Assembly: GCA_964537685.1 (NCBI GenBank)
Contig: CAZICM010000014.1
Coordinates: 62,001 to 126,000, forward strand
DNA length: 64,000 bases
Direction: 5' to 3'
From: CAZICM01 sp964537685
GTDB lineage: Bacteria > Myxococcota_A > Polyangia > Polyangiales > Polyangiaceae
The notes beneath the pieces are model-generated. The model saw only the letters and a program-made list of their open reading frames with translations. It had not been told where the DNA came from and ran no database searches. The position numbers and the translations under genes were made by a program. This document shows positions 42,612 to 51,832 of the stretch, one piece after another. Position 1 is the stretch's first letter. Every line of letters begins with the position of its first letter.

Positions 42612-43096
42612 GCGCGTCCGAACATAAGACCAAGGTGCAGCTTCGCGATGAGCTGCAAAAGATGCTCGAAGAAGAGCTGGGGGTGATGGAGCGGGCGCAG
42701 AAGGCGACGCAAGAAGGGGTGACGCACGAGGATGCGAAGGCCGAAGGCGATAAAGATATGCGCGCGGTGGAGCAGTCGTATTTGGCGCGGGGGCAGGCGA
42801 AGCGCGTTGAAGAGCTGCGCGCGGCGGTGAATGCGGTGCGTTCGATGCCGGTGAGGGTTCTGCCGCCCAATGCGCCTTGTGCTCTCGGGGCTTTAATTCA
42901 AGCCGATGAAGAGGGCAAATCGATGGTATTGTTTATGGCGCCCCACGGAGGCGGTTCTATTTTGTCGGGCAATATTCAAGTGGTGACGCCGAGTTCGCCT
43001 TTGGGCCGGGCGTTGCTGGGCAAACATGCAGGCGATACGGGTGAGGTGGTGCTCGCTTCGCGGAGCCGCGAGATTGAAATTGTTGCCGTCGAATAA
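42608..43096 (+). CDS. GreA/GreB-like transcription elongation factor
   Basis: The 162-residue product begins with an antiparallel coiled-coil segment with acidic tip region (HEDAKAEGDKDMRAVEQSYLARGQAKRVEEL) resembling the GreA N-terminus, followed by the FKBP-like C-terminal domain of the GreAB family ending in VVTPSSPLGRALLGKHAGDTG. Gre factors stimulate RNA polymerase to cleave backtracked RNA; related proteins (Rnk, Gfh) inhibit or alter it, and residue comparison by eye cannot separate these. The start at ATG 42608 overlaps the SUMF1 gene stop. The gene's stop abuts the stop of the MBL gene. Confidence 0.85.
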   Translation: MSASEHKTKVQLRDELQKMLEEELGVMERAQKATQEGVTHEDAKAEGDKDMRAVEQSYLARGQAKRVEELRAAVNAVRSMPVRVLPPNAPCALGALIQADEEGKSMVLFMAPHGGGSILSGNIQVVTPSSPLGRALLGKHAGDTGEVVLASRSREIEIVAVE

Positions 43097-43942
43097 TTAG
43101 CCCGGCCGAAGCACGGGCTCTCCCTGTTCAATTTCGGCAATTGCCGTTTCCACAAGCGGATCGTGATAGAGGACAATACATCCTTTGCAATGGGCGAGAT
43201 CGCTGATTAAATTTCTTTTTTCTTCCGCGAGTGAAAGAGGATGGTTATCGTAGGCCATTCCCCAATGTATTTTTAAATGGCTTCGCGTCGGAATGAGATC
43301 TGTCGGAAAAGCAAGGGGCGGGCCATTGTCGCGTTCGGGGATAAATGGAATGAGCAATCCTTCGGTGTGGGCGCTGGAAATGCGGCCCAGAATGCCGGGC
43401 AGAAGCTCTTGGCCCAAGGTCCAGGTCCGGATTTTGGCGCTCTTGTGCCAGTGCTCGATATCGCGGGCGCGAAAGCTTCCGCTGTCTTTTTCGCCGGGAT
43501 GCAGCGCCCGCTTTAGGCTGGCTTCGGATACGATGTATTCTGCCTTCGGAAATGAAAGAATTGGTTCTGAATTCGGTTGAATTTGTGTGAATAATCCGCC
43601 CGCGTGATCCCAGTGGAGATGGGTGAGCAATACATGCGTAATGGTAGCGGGGTCGATGCCTTGGGCTTGGAGAATTGAGGGAGGATCGGCTCCTTCGGCG
43701 ATGGCGTAGATGGAGCGTTCTTTTTCGGTCCAGCAGGTTCCGGCGCCGAGTTCGAAGAGGATGCGGTAGCCGCTGCTTTCGTTTTCGACGAGAAGGCTTC
43801 GCGCAACCAGGGGAATGCGGTTTTTGCTGTCTGGTGTGTGAATGCGTTCCCACAGGGGGCGGGGGACAATGCCATGCATGGCGCCCCCGTCGAGCGCGAA
43901 GGAAGAGAGGATGATGGAGCGGGTTCGCAGGCGAAGGCTCAT
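43097..43942 (-). CDS. MBL-fold metallohydrolase
   Basis: The 281-residue product has the metallo-beta-lactamase motif HLHWDHAGG (H-x-H-x-D-H) near residue 105, with downstream His residues in SSAHTEG and a final YHDP segment. The fold covers hydrolases of lactones, thioesters or phosphodiesters; SAxHTxGHxxG-type spacing is close to the AttM/quinolone-type and lactonase-like enzymes, but I cannot fix the substrate. ATG 43942 overlaps the upstream lipoprotein stop by ATGA; the longer frame to 44248 is the antisense of lipoprotein coding. Confidence 0.85.
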   Translation of the reverse strand: MSLRLRTRSIILSSFALDGGAMHGIVPRPLWERIHTPDSKNRIPLVARSLLVENESSGYRILFELGAGTCWTEKERSIYAIAEGADPPSILQAQGIDPATITHVLLTHLHWDHAGGLFTQIQPNSEPILSFPKAEYIVSEASLKRALHPGEKDSGSFRARDIEHWHKSAKIRTWTLGQELLPGILGRISSAHTEGLLIPFIPERDNGPPLAFPTDLIPTRSHLKIHWGMAYDNHPLSLAEEKRNLISDLAHCKGCIVLYHDPLVETAIAEIEQGEPVLRPG

Positions 43943-44304
43943 CCCGCGCCGCCCGCACCGCCTGTTCCGCCCGCGCCTGCCGTTCCGCCCGCGCCGCTCG
44001 AGCTGCTGGACGATGACGTGGTGGTGCCCGAGGAGGACGAGGACGAGGAAGATGTTGTGCCCGACGATGAGCTGGATGTGGTGCCTCCGCCGGGGATGCA
44101 GTCGACAACACTGCTGTTGAGATCGGGCGGGCAGCAGATGTCGGAGTTGCTCTTCAGCACATCTTTTGAAACGCAGACCAGGCCGGTATCGCAGTCTCCA
44201 TCGTTGTTCCGGATATCGCAGCGCTGGCCTTCGCCTTGAAGCGCGCACGCAGAAACAATCACGAGAGAAAGAATGAGCGCGGAGAGCTTGTGAATTCGCT
44301 TCAT
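43939..44304 (-). CDS. Small Ser/Gly-rich lipoprotein
   Basis: The 121-residue product has a signal peptide MKRIHKLSALILSLVIVSAC with lipobox VSAC, then a short Cys-containing domain (CDIRNNDGDCDTGLVCVSKDVLKSNSDICCPPD) with six Cys residues, and a tail of Ser runs and Gly/Ala triplets (SSSSSSSG, GAGGTAGAGG). The layout is that of a surface spacer protein with a knotted head. It is in a unit with the MBL gene, 67 bases after pgsA. Confidence 0.78.
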   Translation of the reverse strand: MKRIHKLSALILSLVIVSACALQGEGQRCDIRNNDGDCDTGLVCVSKDVLKSNSDICCPPDLNSSVVDCIPGGGTTSSSSSGTTSSSSSSSSGTTTSSSSSSSGAGGTAGAGGTGGAGGAG

Positions 44305-44371
44305 AGGCGGGCTTTCTAGCAGAATGCGATGCCCCTGCCTATGCTCGCGCTTTGGGTTTGAAGGGGCTTGT

Positions 44372-45070
44372 CTAACGCCCGTTTGAGCCTTTCTTTTTGG
44401 CGTCGATGGCGTCGATAAAGAGCCCCATGTACGTGGCCGCGCTCGTGATGGAGAAGAAAAGCGAAAGGTAGATGAGCAGGCGGCCGACGTGCACCAGATC
44501 GACGCGGCCGAAGTCGATGCCGATATTGAGCTGGTAGGGATAGCCGAGCAGGAGGCAGATAAGTCCGATGATTTGAAGCGCGGTTTTGGCTTTGCCGCCT
44601 TCGCCGGCCGCGATGACAAGCCCTTCGCTCGATGCGATGGAGCGGAGAGCGGTGATGGTGATCTCGCGCGCGATCAAGAGCACTACCGCCCAGGATGCGA
44701 TGCGGCCCATGGGCACAAGCCACACGAGCGTGGATGTGACCATCAGCTTGTCCGCAAGGGGATCGAGAAATTTTCCGAGCACGCTAACGAGGCCCCGGCG
44801 GCGCGCCAGCCAGCCATCTACGATGTCGGTAACACCCGCGAGCGCGAAGACCCAGGCTGCCCAGTAGCAGTCGCGAGGCGCACCCCTCGACAAGAGAAAG
44901 AGCACCGCGGGAATCATTAAAATACGGGCAAATGTAAGGAGATTGGGAAGATTCTTGGCGTCTTCCCAAAATGTCTTGCGGCGTCTCGCCCGCCGTTCGC
45001 GCCGCTCCGCCCGCTGGGCTTTGCGAAGCGCTTTGTCGGCGGTCCGCTTGACCGATTTGCCGGGGGTCAT
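44372..45070 (-). CDS. pgsA: Phosphatidylglycerophosphate synthase
   Basis: The 232-residue product has the CDP-alcohol phosphatidyltransferase motif DIVDGWLARRRGLVSVLG followed by KFLDPLADKLMV, and the N-terminal NLPNLLTFARI that typifies PgsA. It makes phosphatidylglycerophosphate from CDP-diacylglycerol and glycerol-3-phosphate, the committed step to phosphatidylglycerol and cardiolipin. Several membrane helices follow. The N-terminus has an unusual basic, Arg/Lys-rich extension of about 35 residues (KALRKAQRAERRERRARRRK). It lies upstream of the small lipoprotein and MBL genes on the same strand. Confidence 0.9.
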   Translation of the reverse strand: MTPGKSVKRTADKALRKAQRAERRERRARRRKTFWEDAKNLPNLLTFARILMIPAVLFLLSRGAPRDCYWAAWVFALAGVTDIVDGWLARRRGLVSVLGKFLDPLADKLMVTSTLVWLVPMGRIASWAVVLLIAREITITALRSIASSEGLVIAAGEGGKAKTALQIIGLICLLLGYPYQLNIGIDFGRVDLVHVGRLLIYLSLFFSITSAATYMGLFIDAIDAKKKGSNGR

Positions 45071-45204
45071 CGGCTCGGCACCTTAATGAGGATTGAGCGC
45101 GCGAGAAGCTAAAAAATGCATGATGCCCAAGCGGTGCGCGCTTTTGTTGGTTGGGTATCGGAAGGCCGGAGCGGCTTTTGTCCGAGTGTGGTATTTCGGT
45201 GCTC

Positions 45205-45981
45205 GTGAGGCTTTTCTGTTTGTTTTCAGCCGTTTTGCTTTTGGCATGCGGCTCTCAGGCGGCGGTTCAGCAAGGACCCAGCGAGACGCTGCGCGCGTAC
45301 TCGCAGGCACTTGAGCAAGGCCGTGTGGATGACGCATACCGGCTGCTTTCGGATGAAGCAAAGCAGCAGATGTCGCTCGATGCGTTCCGGCGCGCGGTTC
45401 GGGAGAATCCCGATGAGGCGATGGATATTGCGCGGGCGCTGTCGAGGCCCTCGACCGATCCTGTGGTGAGCGCGACGGCTTCGTTGCCGAACGGCGATGA
45501 AGTGGTGCTTGTGTTTGAGGGCGGGGCATGGCGCATCGACGCGGCTGCCGTGGATTTGTATTCGCAGGCAACGCCGAGGCAGGCGCTGGTGGGCTTTCTG
45601 CGGGCCTTCGATCGCAAGCGTTACGACGTCATCATGCGCTATGTGCCCGACGCAGAAAAACAGGGTGTGGTGGGTGTGACGGGAGAGCCGCTCGCGCCTT
45701 CGGACAAGCCTGCTTCTGCTTCGCCGGCCTCTCCTGCGGATGCGAAAACAGCGGGGAAGCCCGCTTCGGAGGATGGTGCTGAGTTAACGCCGCAGAAACT
45801 AAAAGAGGCGTGGGAAGGGGCGCAGAAAGAGCAGATTCAGCGGGTGGTGCTGGCGATTAAGGCGGCGCTTCCAACGGCGACGATTGAAGAGACAGGCGAC
45901 AGTGCGGCGATGAGTTATGGGGCGGGCGGTACGGTGTCGTTTGTGCGTGAGCATGGTGTGTGGAAAATTAAGGATTTTTGA
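45205..45981 (+). CDS. Lipoprotein with two NTF2/DUF4878-like domains
   Basis: The 258-residue product starts at GTG 45205 or 45199 and has a lipoprotein signal (LFSAVLLLACGSQ). Two copies of a helical/beta module are separated by an Ala/Pro/Ser linker (SASPASPADAKTAGKPASE). The first (about 30-110) begins PSETLRAYSQALEQGRVDDAYRLLSDEAK, and the second (about 115-258) begins PRQALVGFLRAFDRKRYDVIMRYVPDAEK. The pattern matches NTF2-like/DUF4878 proteins of the periplasm. Function unknown. Next gene is a kinase 65 bases downstream. Confidence 0.75.
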   Translation: MRLFCLFSAVLLLACGSQAAVQQGPSETLRAYSQALEQGRVDDAYRLLSDEAKQQMSLDAFRRAVRENPDEAMDIARALSRPSTDPVVSATASLPNGDEVVLVFEGGAWRIDAAAVDLYSQATPRQALVGFLRAFDRKRYDVIMRYVPDAEKQGVVGVTGEPLAPSDKPASASPASPADAKTAGKPASEDGAELTPQKLKEAWEGAQKEQIQRVVLAIKAALPTATIEETGDSAAMSYGAGGTVSFVREHGVWKIKDF

Positions 45982-46046
45982 TGTTTTGATTTCCGGCCTT
46001 AGGCCGGTGCGGTGCAACGACGCTTAATGAATGGTTCGAGGCGGGC

Positions 46047-47540
46047 ATGAGCGAAGATGTAGAAGTTCAGCGGCGCCTTGGTGCGACCTTGCGCGGTAAG
46101 TGGACGCTGAAGAGGGTGCTCGGCGTGGGCGGGATGGCCGCGGTGTATGTGGCCGAGCACAAAATAGGCCGTCAGGATGCGATAAAAATTCTGCATCCCG
46201 ATGTCGCGCGGTCGAAGCAAATACGCGATCGGTTTGAGCAGGAGGCGCATGCGGTCAATCGCTTCCGGCATCCGGGCGTTGTGGAGATCCGCGATATCGA
46301 TGTGGCCGAGGATGGCTCGCCTTTTTTGGTGATGGAGCTTTTGGAGGGCGAGTCGGTCGGAAGCAAATTCAAGCGCGAGGGCGGGATTGAAAGCGCCGAG
46401 CTTCTGCGCTTGATGGATGAGCTGTTGGATGTGCTGGCCGCTGCTCATGCGCAGGGCATCATTCACCGCGATATTAAGCCCGATAATTTGTTTGTGCAGA
46501 AGGACGGCCGCCTGAAAGTGCTGGACTTTGGCATTGCGAGGATGCGGGAGGGCGCGCCCAAGGCGATGCATACCAAGATTGGTTCGGCGCTTGGCACGGT
46601 GGCCTATATGGCGCCTGAGCAGACGATGGGTTCGAAGATCGATGAGCGCGCCGATGTGTTTGCGGTGGGCGCGACGATGTTTCGGGTGCTGGCAAAGCGC
46701 TATGTGCACGAGGCGGCGACGGAGACGGAGCTGCTGGTGAAGATGGCGAGCAATCCAGCGCCGCCGCTGTTGAGCGTGGCGCCGTCGGTGCCTCGGGATA
46801 TCGCCATGATTGTCGACAGGGCGCTGTGTTTCCCGAAGGCGGAACGCTATCCAGATGCGCGCACGATGCAGACGGATGTGCGTGAGGTGCGTGCGGGTAA
46901 GCCGCCGCCTTATGCGCTTCAGTGTTTGCAGAAACAAGGCGGCGAGGCTGCCGGCGCCGCGGGCGCTGTGGGCGCTGCTGGGGTGGCTGCTGTGGGGAGT
47001 GCCGCCGGGGTGGCTGCCGTGGGGAGTGCCGCTGGGAGCTCATCCATTGGCGACGATAAGACCGTGCTGGAAGGCAATGCACCTGCAGCACCTGCGGTTG
47101 TGGTTGTTTCTACAAATCCTTCCGTGCCGGCCGTTACCCTGCCGACCAATCCTTCTGGAGCTGAATACACACCGCTTCTCTCCCGCCAGCCCAAAGAAGG
47201 AGGCAGCTTTTGGAATTCAATCAAAACGATTGTATTGGGATGGTATGAACGCATTCCCGAAAAAAGGCGGCGCCCCGTATTGGTCGCCTTGATTTGCGCG
47301 GTCGCGCTATTTTCGATACTGGCCATTTCGATAGGATTGTTTGGGTCTTCCAAGGAGAAAGCAGAACAAGAAGCCCAGAATGGGCAAGAGAATTCGGGGA
47401 CGACAGTGCCCGAGGCCGACAAGGCAACAGGCGGTTCCGAACCCTCCGTGGACGACGGAAACGCTCAGGAAGATTCGCCTTATCCAACGCGGTGGCAGGG
47501 AAAGGGTAAAGGGCGCGGCAAGAAAAAGAAGCGCAGATAG
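46047..47540 (+). CDS. Membrane-anchored Ser/Thr protein kinase
   Basis: The 497-residue product has a Hanks kinase domain with glycine loop GVGGMAAVY, the AIK lysine, HRDIKPDN, DFGIARM and APEQ motif (residues about 15-285). An Ala/Gly/Val repeat linker (GAAGAVGAAGVAAVG...) follows, then a single membrane helix near 410-430 (PVLVALICAVALFSILAISIG) and a charged tail ending in a Lys/Arg-rich segment (KGKGRGKKKKRR). The kinase faces the cytoplasm; the extracytoplasmic tail is short and without PASTA repeats. It lies 63 bases before the MCP gene, so they may be co-expressed. Confidence 0.92.
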   Translation: MSEDVEVQRRLGATLRGKWTLKRVLGVGGMAAVYVAEHKIGRQDAIKILHPDVARSKQIRDRFEQEAHAVNRFRHPGVVEIRDIDVAEDGSPFLVMELLEGESVGSKFKREGGIESAELLRLMDELLDVLAAAHAQGIIHRDIKPDNLFVQKDGRLKVLDFGIARMREGAPKAMHTKIGSALGTVAYMAPEQTMGSKIDERADVFAVGATMFRVLAKRYVHEAATETELLVKMASNPAPPLLSVAPSVPRDIAMIVDRALCFPKAERYPDARTMQTDVREVRAGKPPPYALQCLQKQGGEAAGAAGAVGAAGVAAVGSAAGVAAVGSAAGSSSIGDDKTVLEGNAPAAPAVVVVSTNPSVPAVTLPTNPSGAEYTPLLSRQPKEGGSFWNSIKTIVLGWYERIPEKRRRPVLVALICAVALFSILAISIGLFGSSKEKAEQEAQNGQENSGTTVPEADKATGGSEPSVDDGNAQEDSPYPTRWQGKGKGRGKKKKRR

Positions 47541-47603
47541 GCGATGGGGTTGTGGACGGTATAGATTTCGTAAACAAAGCCTATCGAAAATATTTAATGT
47601 AAT

Positions 47604-49061
47604 ATGGCAGCACCGATATCCGTTTTCCGGGGAAGAATAGGGCGTGTATTGGTGACGCTGCTTGTGCTGTGCGCAGTCGTGGGAGGCGCAGGCATTGCCT
47701 CGACCATAATTGTTTCGCATCAGGTAACCACGGTAACGTCCGAACACTTAAGGGCATCGGTGCATCTTTCAAGCGCCGAGCGGGCGTTATGGAGTTTGCG
47801 CTTCGCGCTTCCCAACTATGCGCTTGTGCCAAAGGATGTCCGGGAAGAGATATCTTCTTCCACGAAGAGGGATTCTCAGCAGATTATCGAAAGCATTCGG
47901 GCCTACGAAAATTCGTCGTTCCGCACCGATGATGAGCGGATATGGATTGCCGCTTGGCATGAGCATTACGATGCGTATATGCAGGCGCGGCCCCGTTTTT
48001 TCGCGCTTATCGATGCCGGTGAGGTGGAGCAGGCTATGGCCCACCGTGAACGCGAGACAAATCCGCCCGCTCAGCGCTGTGTGATGGTGCTGGAAAAGCT
48101 GATTGCCCTCCAGAACAAACTTGCCGCTGAGCGCGAAAAAGACGCGCGGCTGACGGCTGTAACAGCCATTGTGGCGACGGCGATCTTGCTGCTTGTGGCG
48201 CTTGCCTTGGGAATTCGTTTGGGCCGTTCCGCCAGGCTGGATATCAGCCAAGCCGTGGCGGGCTTGCGCCGTTCCGTCGGCGATATCGAGGGCGGTTCTA
48301 CGGCCCTTCAATTTAGCGCGAAGGAATTTGCACTTGCCTCGAAGGAAATTAGTGAAACGCTGAGCAGGCTGCTGGATTCATCAAAACAAATTGCCGAATC
48401 GGGCCAGAGTTTGGCGAATATTGCTGAAGAAACCGGGGCAAGCGCTCAGATCGGCGATACGATCGCTCAAGATGCGGGTGTAAGCTTGGATTTGATGCGC
48501 GATAAAGTGGGTGAGATTGTAAAATCGATGGGTGTTCTGGATCAAAATTCGGCCGAAATCGATAGTATTGTTGATATCATTAATGAATTGAGCCAGCAAA
48601 CCAATATTTTATCGATCAATGCGACGATCGAAGCGGCGGGGGCAGGGCGGGCCGGTCTGCGTTTTGCGGTCGTTGCAGATGAAATCCGGAAATTGGCGGG
48701 TCGAGTGGGGGCATCTTCTAGGGATATTCGGGAATTGACCCGGGCAGTTCATGATGCAACGTTAAAGACCCAAACAGCCACCCATGAGGGGGAAAGAGCG
48801 GTAAAGGATGGTTCTCGCCAATTCACCGAGGTTTTGGAAGCTTTTAGAGTGATCAGCGGCAAAGTCGTTTCGACGACCGACGCCACGAGGGAGATTGAAT
48901 TAAGCACAAAACAGCAAACAACCGCGGTGGCTCAGGTGAATGCGGCGATGGAGGAATTAGCGCGCTCGGCGTCGGAAGCCGAGGATAGCGCGTTAAAGAT
49001 GACAGAGAGTTGCGCGGAGTTAAGAGATATTGAGCACCGGCTTGGGGGCTTGGCTGGGTAG
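47604..49061 (+). CDS. Methyl-accepting chemotaxis-type sensor with altered signalling tip
   Basis: The 485-residue product has a first membrane helix (about 14-36), a periplasmic helical sensor (about 37-185, four-helix-bundle type), a second membrane helix near 187-208, and a cytoplasmic coiled-coil with the MCP signalling region near 325-375 (QQTNILSINATIEAAG then FAVVADEIRKLAG). The usual hairpin tip EAARAGExGRGF reads EAAGAGRAGLRF here: the Arg and Glu at the CheA/CheW contact and the following Gly-Arg-Gly are changed. No CheA, CheW or CheR/B gene is in the window. It may serve a non-motility chemosensory array. Confidence 0.9.
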   Translation: MAAPISVFRGRIGRVLVTLLVLCAVVGGAGIASTIIVSHQVTTVTSEHLRASVHLSSAERALWSLRFALPNYALVPKDVREEISSSTKRDSQQIIESIRAYENSSFRTDDERIWIAAWHEHYDAYMQARPRFFALIDAGEVEQAMAHRERETNPPAQRCVMVLEKLIALQNKLAAEREKDARLTAVTAIVATAILLLVALALGIRLGRSARLDISQAVAGLRRSVGDIEGGSTALQFSAKEFALASKEISETLSRLLDSSKQIAESGQSLANIAEETGASAQIGDTIAQDAGVSLDLMRDKVGEIVKSMGVLDQNSAEIDSIVDIINELSQQTNILSINATIEAAGAGRAGLRFAVVADEIRKLAGRVGASSRDIRELTRAVHDATLKTQTATHEGERAVKDGSRQFTEVLEAFRVISGKVVSTTDATREIELSTKQQTTAVAQVNAAMEELARSASEAEDSALKMTESCAELRDIEHRLGGLAG

Positions 49062-49078
49062 TCTAGGCGGGATAGGAG

Positions 49079-51655
49079 TTATGGCCTTACGATAGCCATA
49101 TATCCCGAGCTCCATATTTCCCAATGGGCGGGATTGCCCTCGTCTCCCAGCGCTTTTAGCACTTCGACTTTAAAGTAGTACTGGTTATCGGGTGCGATAA
49201 CGAGCTGGCCGTTCTGCATGACAGTTCCATCCCACGGGAAGGCATAGAAACCGGTGGATGTGCTGTTTCTGCCGATAAATTCTTGCTCGTAGGCGGTGCC
49301 CCAGTCCACGCCTTGGCGGCTGATGGCCTTGATCCGGATTTTGCGGATGGGATGATCGAAATGGGCGAGCACATAAGGCATATCGCCGTTGGCCAGCGTG
49401 TAGACGGCGCCGCTTTGCTGGAAGGTATAGGATGTGCCATTCAGTTTTGCGAGCCAGGGGAAGTTGTTGGATGTGGGCGTCATCGATACGATGGATTGGT
49501 AATCTCCTTTGAATCCGACATAAGGAACGCGGAGCGTACCGTCGGCGCCGCCGTTTAGAACGATATACCCGCCATAGAGGCCCTTGTTGGCCAGCGCGGC
49601 GTTGGCTGTGATTGTTGCGTCGAAGGTTGCGCTTGAGTTTGCCGGTACAACCAGGGTTGTGGTGCTGAATGAAACAGAGGCTTGGCCCGAATTCCCATTG
49701 GTTGGTGCAAAGGTTGTCCCGCCTGTGGTCGATATCGCGCCGGTATGGCTGATGTTATAGGTGATTGGATTGGCGCTTAGGTTTTGAACGGTTAGTGTTT
49801 TTAGGGCGGGGCCGGGCTGGCTTTCGCCGAGCGGTAATTTCGAGGGGGTTACAATAGCCTTGGATTCAATAGCCTTTTGGATATTGATCATACCCGCGCC
49901 CTGGCGGTGCACCATATCGAGGGCGCCCGAGCCGGGATTGGCCGACCACAATTGAGGCTGTGCCGTGTTCTGCAGGAACGCGCGGGCCTGGGCCGCGGTG
50001 GTGCCGGGGCGGGCTTGTAATAAAAGCGCTACCGCACCTGCCGTGTGCGGTGATGCCATGGATGTTCCGCTAAAGGTTGCAAAGCCGCCCTGCTCCAGCG
50101 GTACGGTTGAATAGATATAGCCGCCCGGAGCGCCGAGGTCCGGTTTCATATCCAAGGTGGCCGCAAGGCCATAGGAGCTGTCGCCGTTGATTAAATTGGC
50201 CGAGGGGTTGGAAAATGAATTGAGCTGGCCTGTCCAGGTCCATGTGGTGGGGCCCAAATCGATGAGATTGTTAATGGCAACGCCTTCCGTATCGCTGATG
50301 GAAATGACAGGAATGGTGACGGGAGGATTGTTTCCGGTGGGTGCGACGGTGGGGTTGATCCGGCCGGCCACGTTGTTGTACAATACGACAGCAATGGCGC
50401 CCGCGTTTTGAGCATTGATGCTTTTTTCATAGAATGAGCAAGTTCCGCGGCGGATAAGGGCAATTTTTCCCGTGAAATATCCGGGAGGAGGCGGGTTCAC
50501 CGTGCAGGCGTCGTTGGTGGTCGCGGGTGTGCCCAATTTGATGATATTGCCCGAGCCAGAGCTGGGAGCGGTGGGGCTGCCCGTTGCGCCGGTGTATCCC
50601 GCGATGCTCGAATCCGAAAGCTGTCCGTAGAGCAATTTGATATGCGTGTTATCAAACATGGCCGTGCTGATCACATGTTCGCCGAGGCCGGGCGCGCCCG
50701 TGGCGTAGAGCCCGCCGGTGCCGCTATTTCCAGCCGAACACACGACGATTACGCCGCTGTTCACCAAATTGTCAGCCGCCACCGCGGTCGGATATTCCTT
50801 CCATCCAGCATAGGCCGAGCCAATACTCATGTTAACAACTTGCATTCCATCGAGTTTGGCTTTGTCCATCGCTTGAATCATTACGTCGGAGAGCGTGGAG
50901 CCCGAGCATCCAAACACGCGGTAAGCGCCGAGCGTGGCCTTGGGAGCAACGCCTTTGAGCGTGCGATCGGCCGAAACAATGCCTGCCACATGCGAGCCAT
51001 GGCCGCCGCAGTCGTCGGGATCGGCATCCTGAATTTGGATCGGATTGGTGCTGTTAAAGGCGTCGCCTACGAAATCCCAGCCATACGCCACTTTGCAGCC
51101 CGGACCAAAACAGCCTCCAAGCTCTTGGTTATGGTAGTCAATACCACTGTCAATAATGCCGACTTTAATGCCTTTGCCCCTATAGCCCAGCGTGTTTTGA
51201 ACGATATTCGCCGCTGTCATGTTGATAGCGGTCGTCAGCTCGGGCTTTACCTCGACGACGGGGAAAATACGCTTGACACTCTGAAGCTTTGACAGCTTCG
51301 CCCGTTCCGAAGGAGATATTTCAAGCGATAGGCCGTTCCACAAATCTTCGAAGGAAAGGCGCTCGGTGAATTGAATTCCTTGGCGGGCTGCCTCGGCGCG
51401 AAACTGAATCTTCTCATTGCGAACCGTATTGAGATCTCCGCCGGCCGAAATCGGCGGGCTTTGCATCTCTACAAACCAAAAGCGCGCGCCGTCTTCTTCA
51501 GAACCGGGACTTCCAAAAGCAGCCAATTCGGCGCTGGGCTGCATTGCATTGGGCGCAGAAGGCTCGGCATCGTCGTTTACCGCGCAGGAAACGCCGACCG
51601 CTCCGAGCAATAAAGACGCGCTCGATATCATTAAAAATCGCTTCATCATTCGCAT
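49079..51655 (-). CDS. Subtilisin-like serine protease (S8), lipoprotein-type leader
   Basis: The 858-residue product starts at ATG 51655 with a GAGG ribosome-binding site 6 bases upstream; the longer frame to 51877 lacks support. A signal peptide with lipobox GVSCAV is followed by an I9-like prosequence (PSERAKLSKLQSVKRIFPVVEV). The catalytic triad is visible: Asp in VGIIDSGIDY, His in CGGHGSHVAGIV, Ser in FSGTSMASPHTAGA. Between His and Ser is a PA-type insert (CTVNPPPPGYFTGKIALIRRGTC). The C-terminal third has Fn3-like beta domains. Export to the surface or medium is likely. It is divergent from a propeller lipoprotein. Confidence 0.92.
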   Translation of the reverse strand: MRMMKRFLMISSASLLLGAVGVSCAVNDDAEPSAPNAMQPSAELAAFGSPGSEEDGARFWFVEMQSPPISAGGDLNTVRNEKIQFRAEAARQGIQFTERLSFEDLWNGLSLEISPSERAKLSKLQSVKRIFPVVEVKPELTTAINMTAANIVQNTLGYRGKGIKVGIIDSGIDYHNQELGGCFGPGCKVAYGWDFVGDAFNSTNPIQIQDADPDDCGGHGSHVAGIVSADRTLKGVAPKATLGAYRVFGCSGSTLSDVMIQAMDKAKLDGMQVVNMSIGSAYAGWKEYPTAVAADNLVNSGVIVVCSAGNSGTGGLYATGAPGLGEHVISTAMFDNTHIKLLYGQLSDSSIAGYTGATGSPTAPSSGSGNIIKLGTPATTNDACTVNPPPPGYFTGKIALIRRGTCSFYEKSINAQNAGAIAVVLYNNVAGRINPTVAPTGNNPPVTIPVISISDTEGVAINNLIDLGPTTWTWTGQLNSFSNPSANLINGDSSYGLAATLDMKPDLGAPGGYIYSTVPLEQGGFATFSGTSMASPHTAGAVALLLQARPGTTAAQARAFLQNTAQPQLWSANPGSGALDMVHRQGAGMINIQKAIESKAIVTPSKLPLGESQPGPALKTLTVQNLSANPITYNISHTGAISTTGGTTFAPTNGNSGQASVSFSTTTLVVPANSSATFDATITANAALANKGLYGGYIVLNGGADGTLRVPYVGFKGDYQSIVSMTPTSNNFPWLAKLNGTSYTFQQSGAVYTLANGDMPYVLAHFDHPIRKIRIKAISRQGVDWGTAYEQEFIGRNSTSTGFYAFPWDGTVMQNGQLVIAPDNQYYFKVEVLKALGDEGNPAHWEIWSSGYMAIVRP

Positions 51656-51832
51656 AAAGAACCTCGTGGCAAATCTGTGCGTGCAAGCACAATCGTTTCC
51701 TAAGCGTGTGAAACAATCAAGCGCTCGCCGAGCCGGATGGCGTAAAGGTCGTTGTGATGCGCGCGGGCGGGAACACAATGCGGGGCTGACTTTGGATATT
51801 TCCTTGGGCATGATGCGCGCGGAGGTCAGGCC

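Noticed and set aside
43838..44239. Plus-strand frame rich in Asp, Glu and Pro opposite the Ser-rich lipoprotein
   Set aside because: It is the antisense of Ser/Gly repeats; the minus-strand frame has a clear lipobox and Cys pattern.
43943..44248. 5' extension of the MBL hydrolase frame
   Set aside because: It is an Arg-rich shifted reading of the lipoprotein gene on the same strand; the MBL start at 43942 overlaps the lipoprotein stop as expected.
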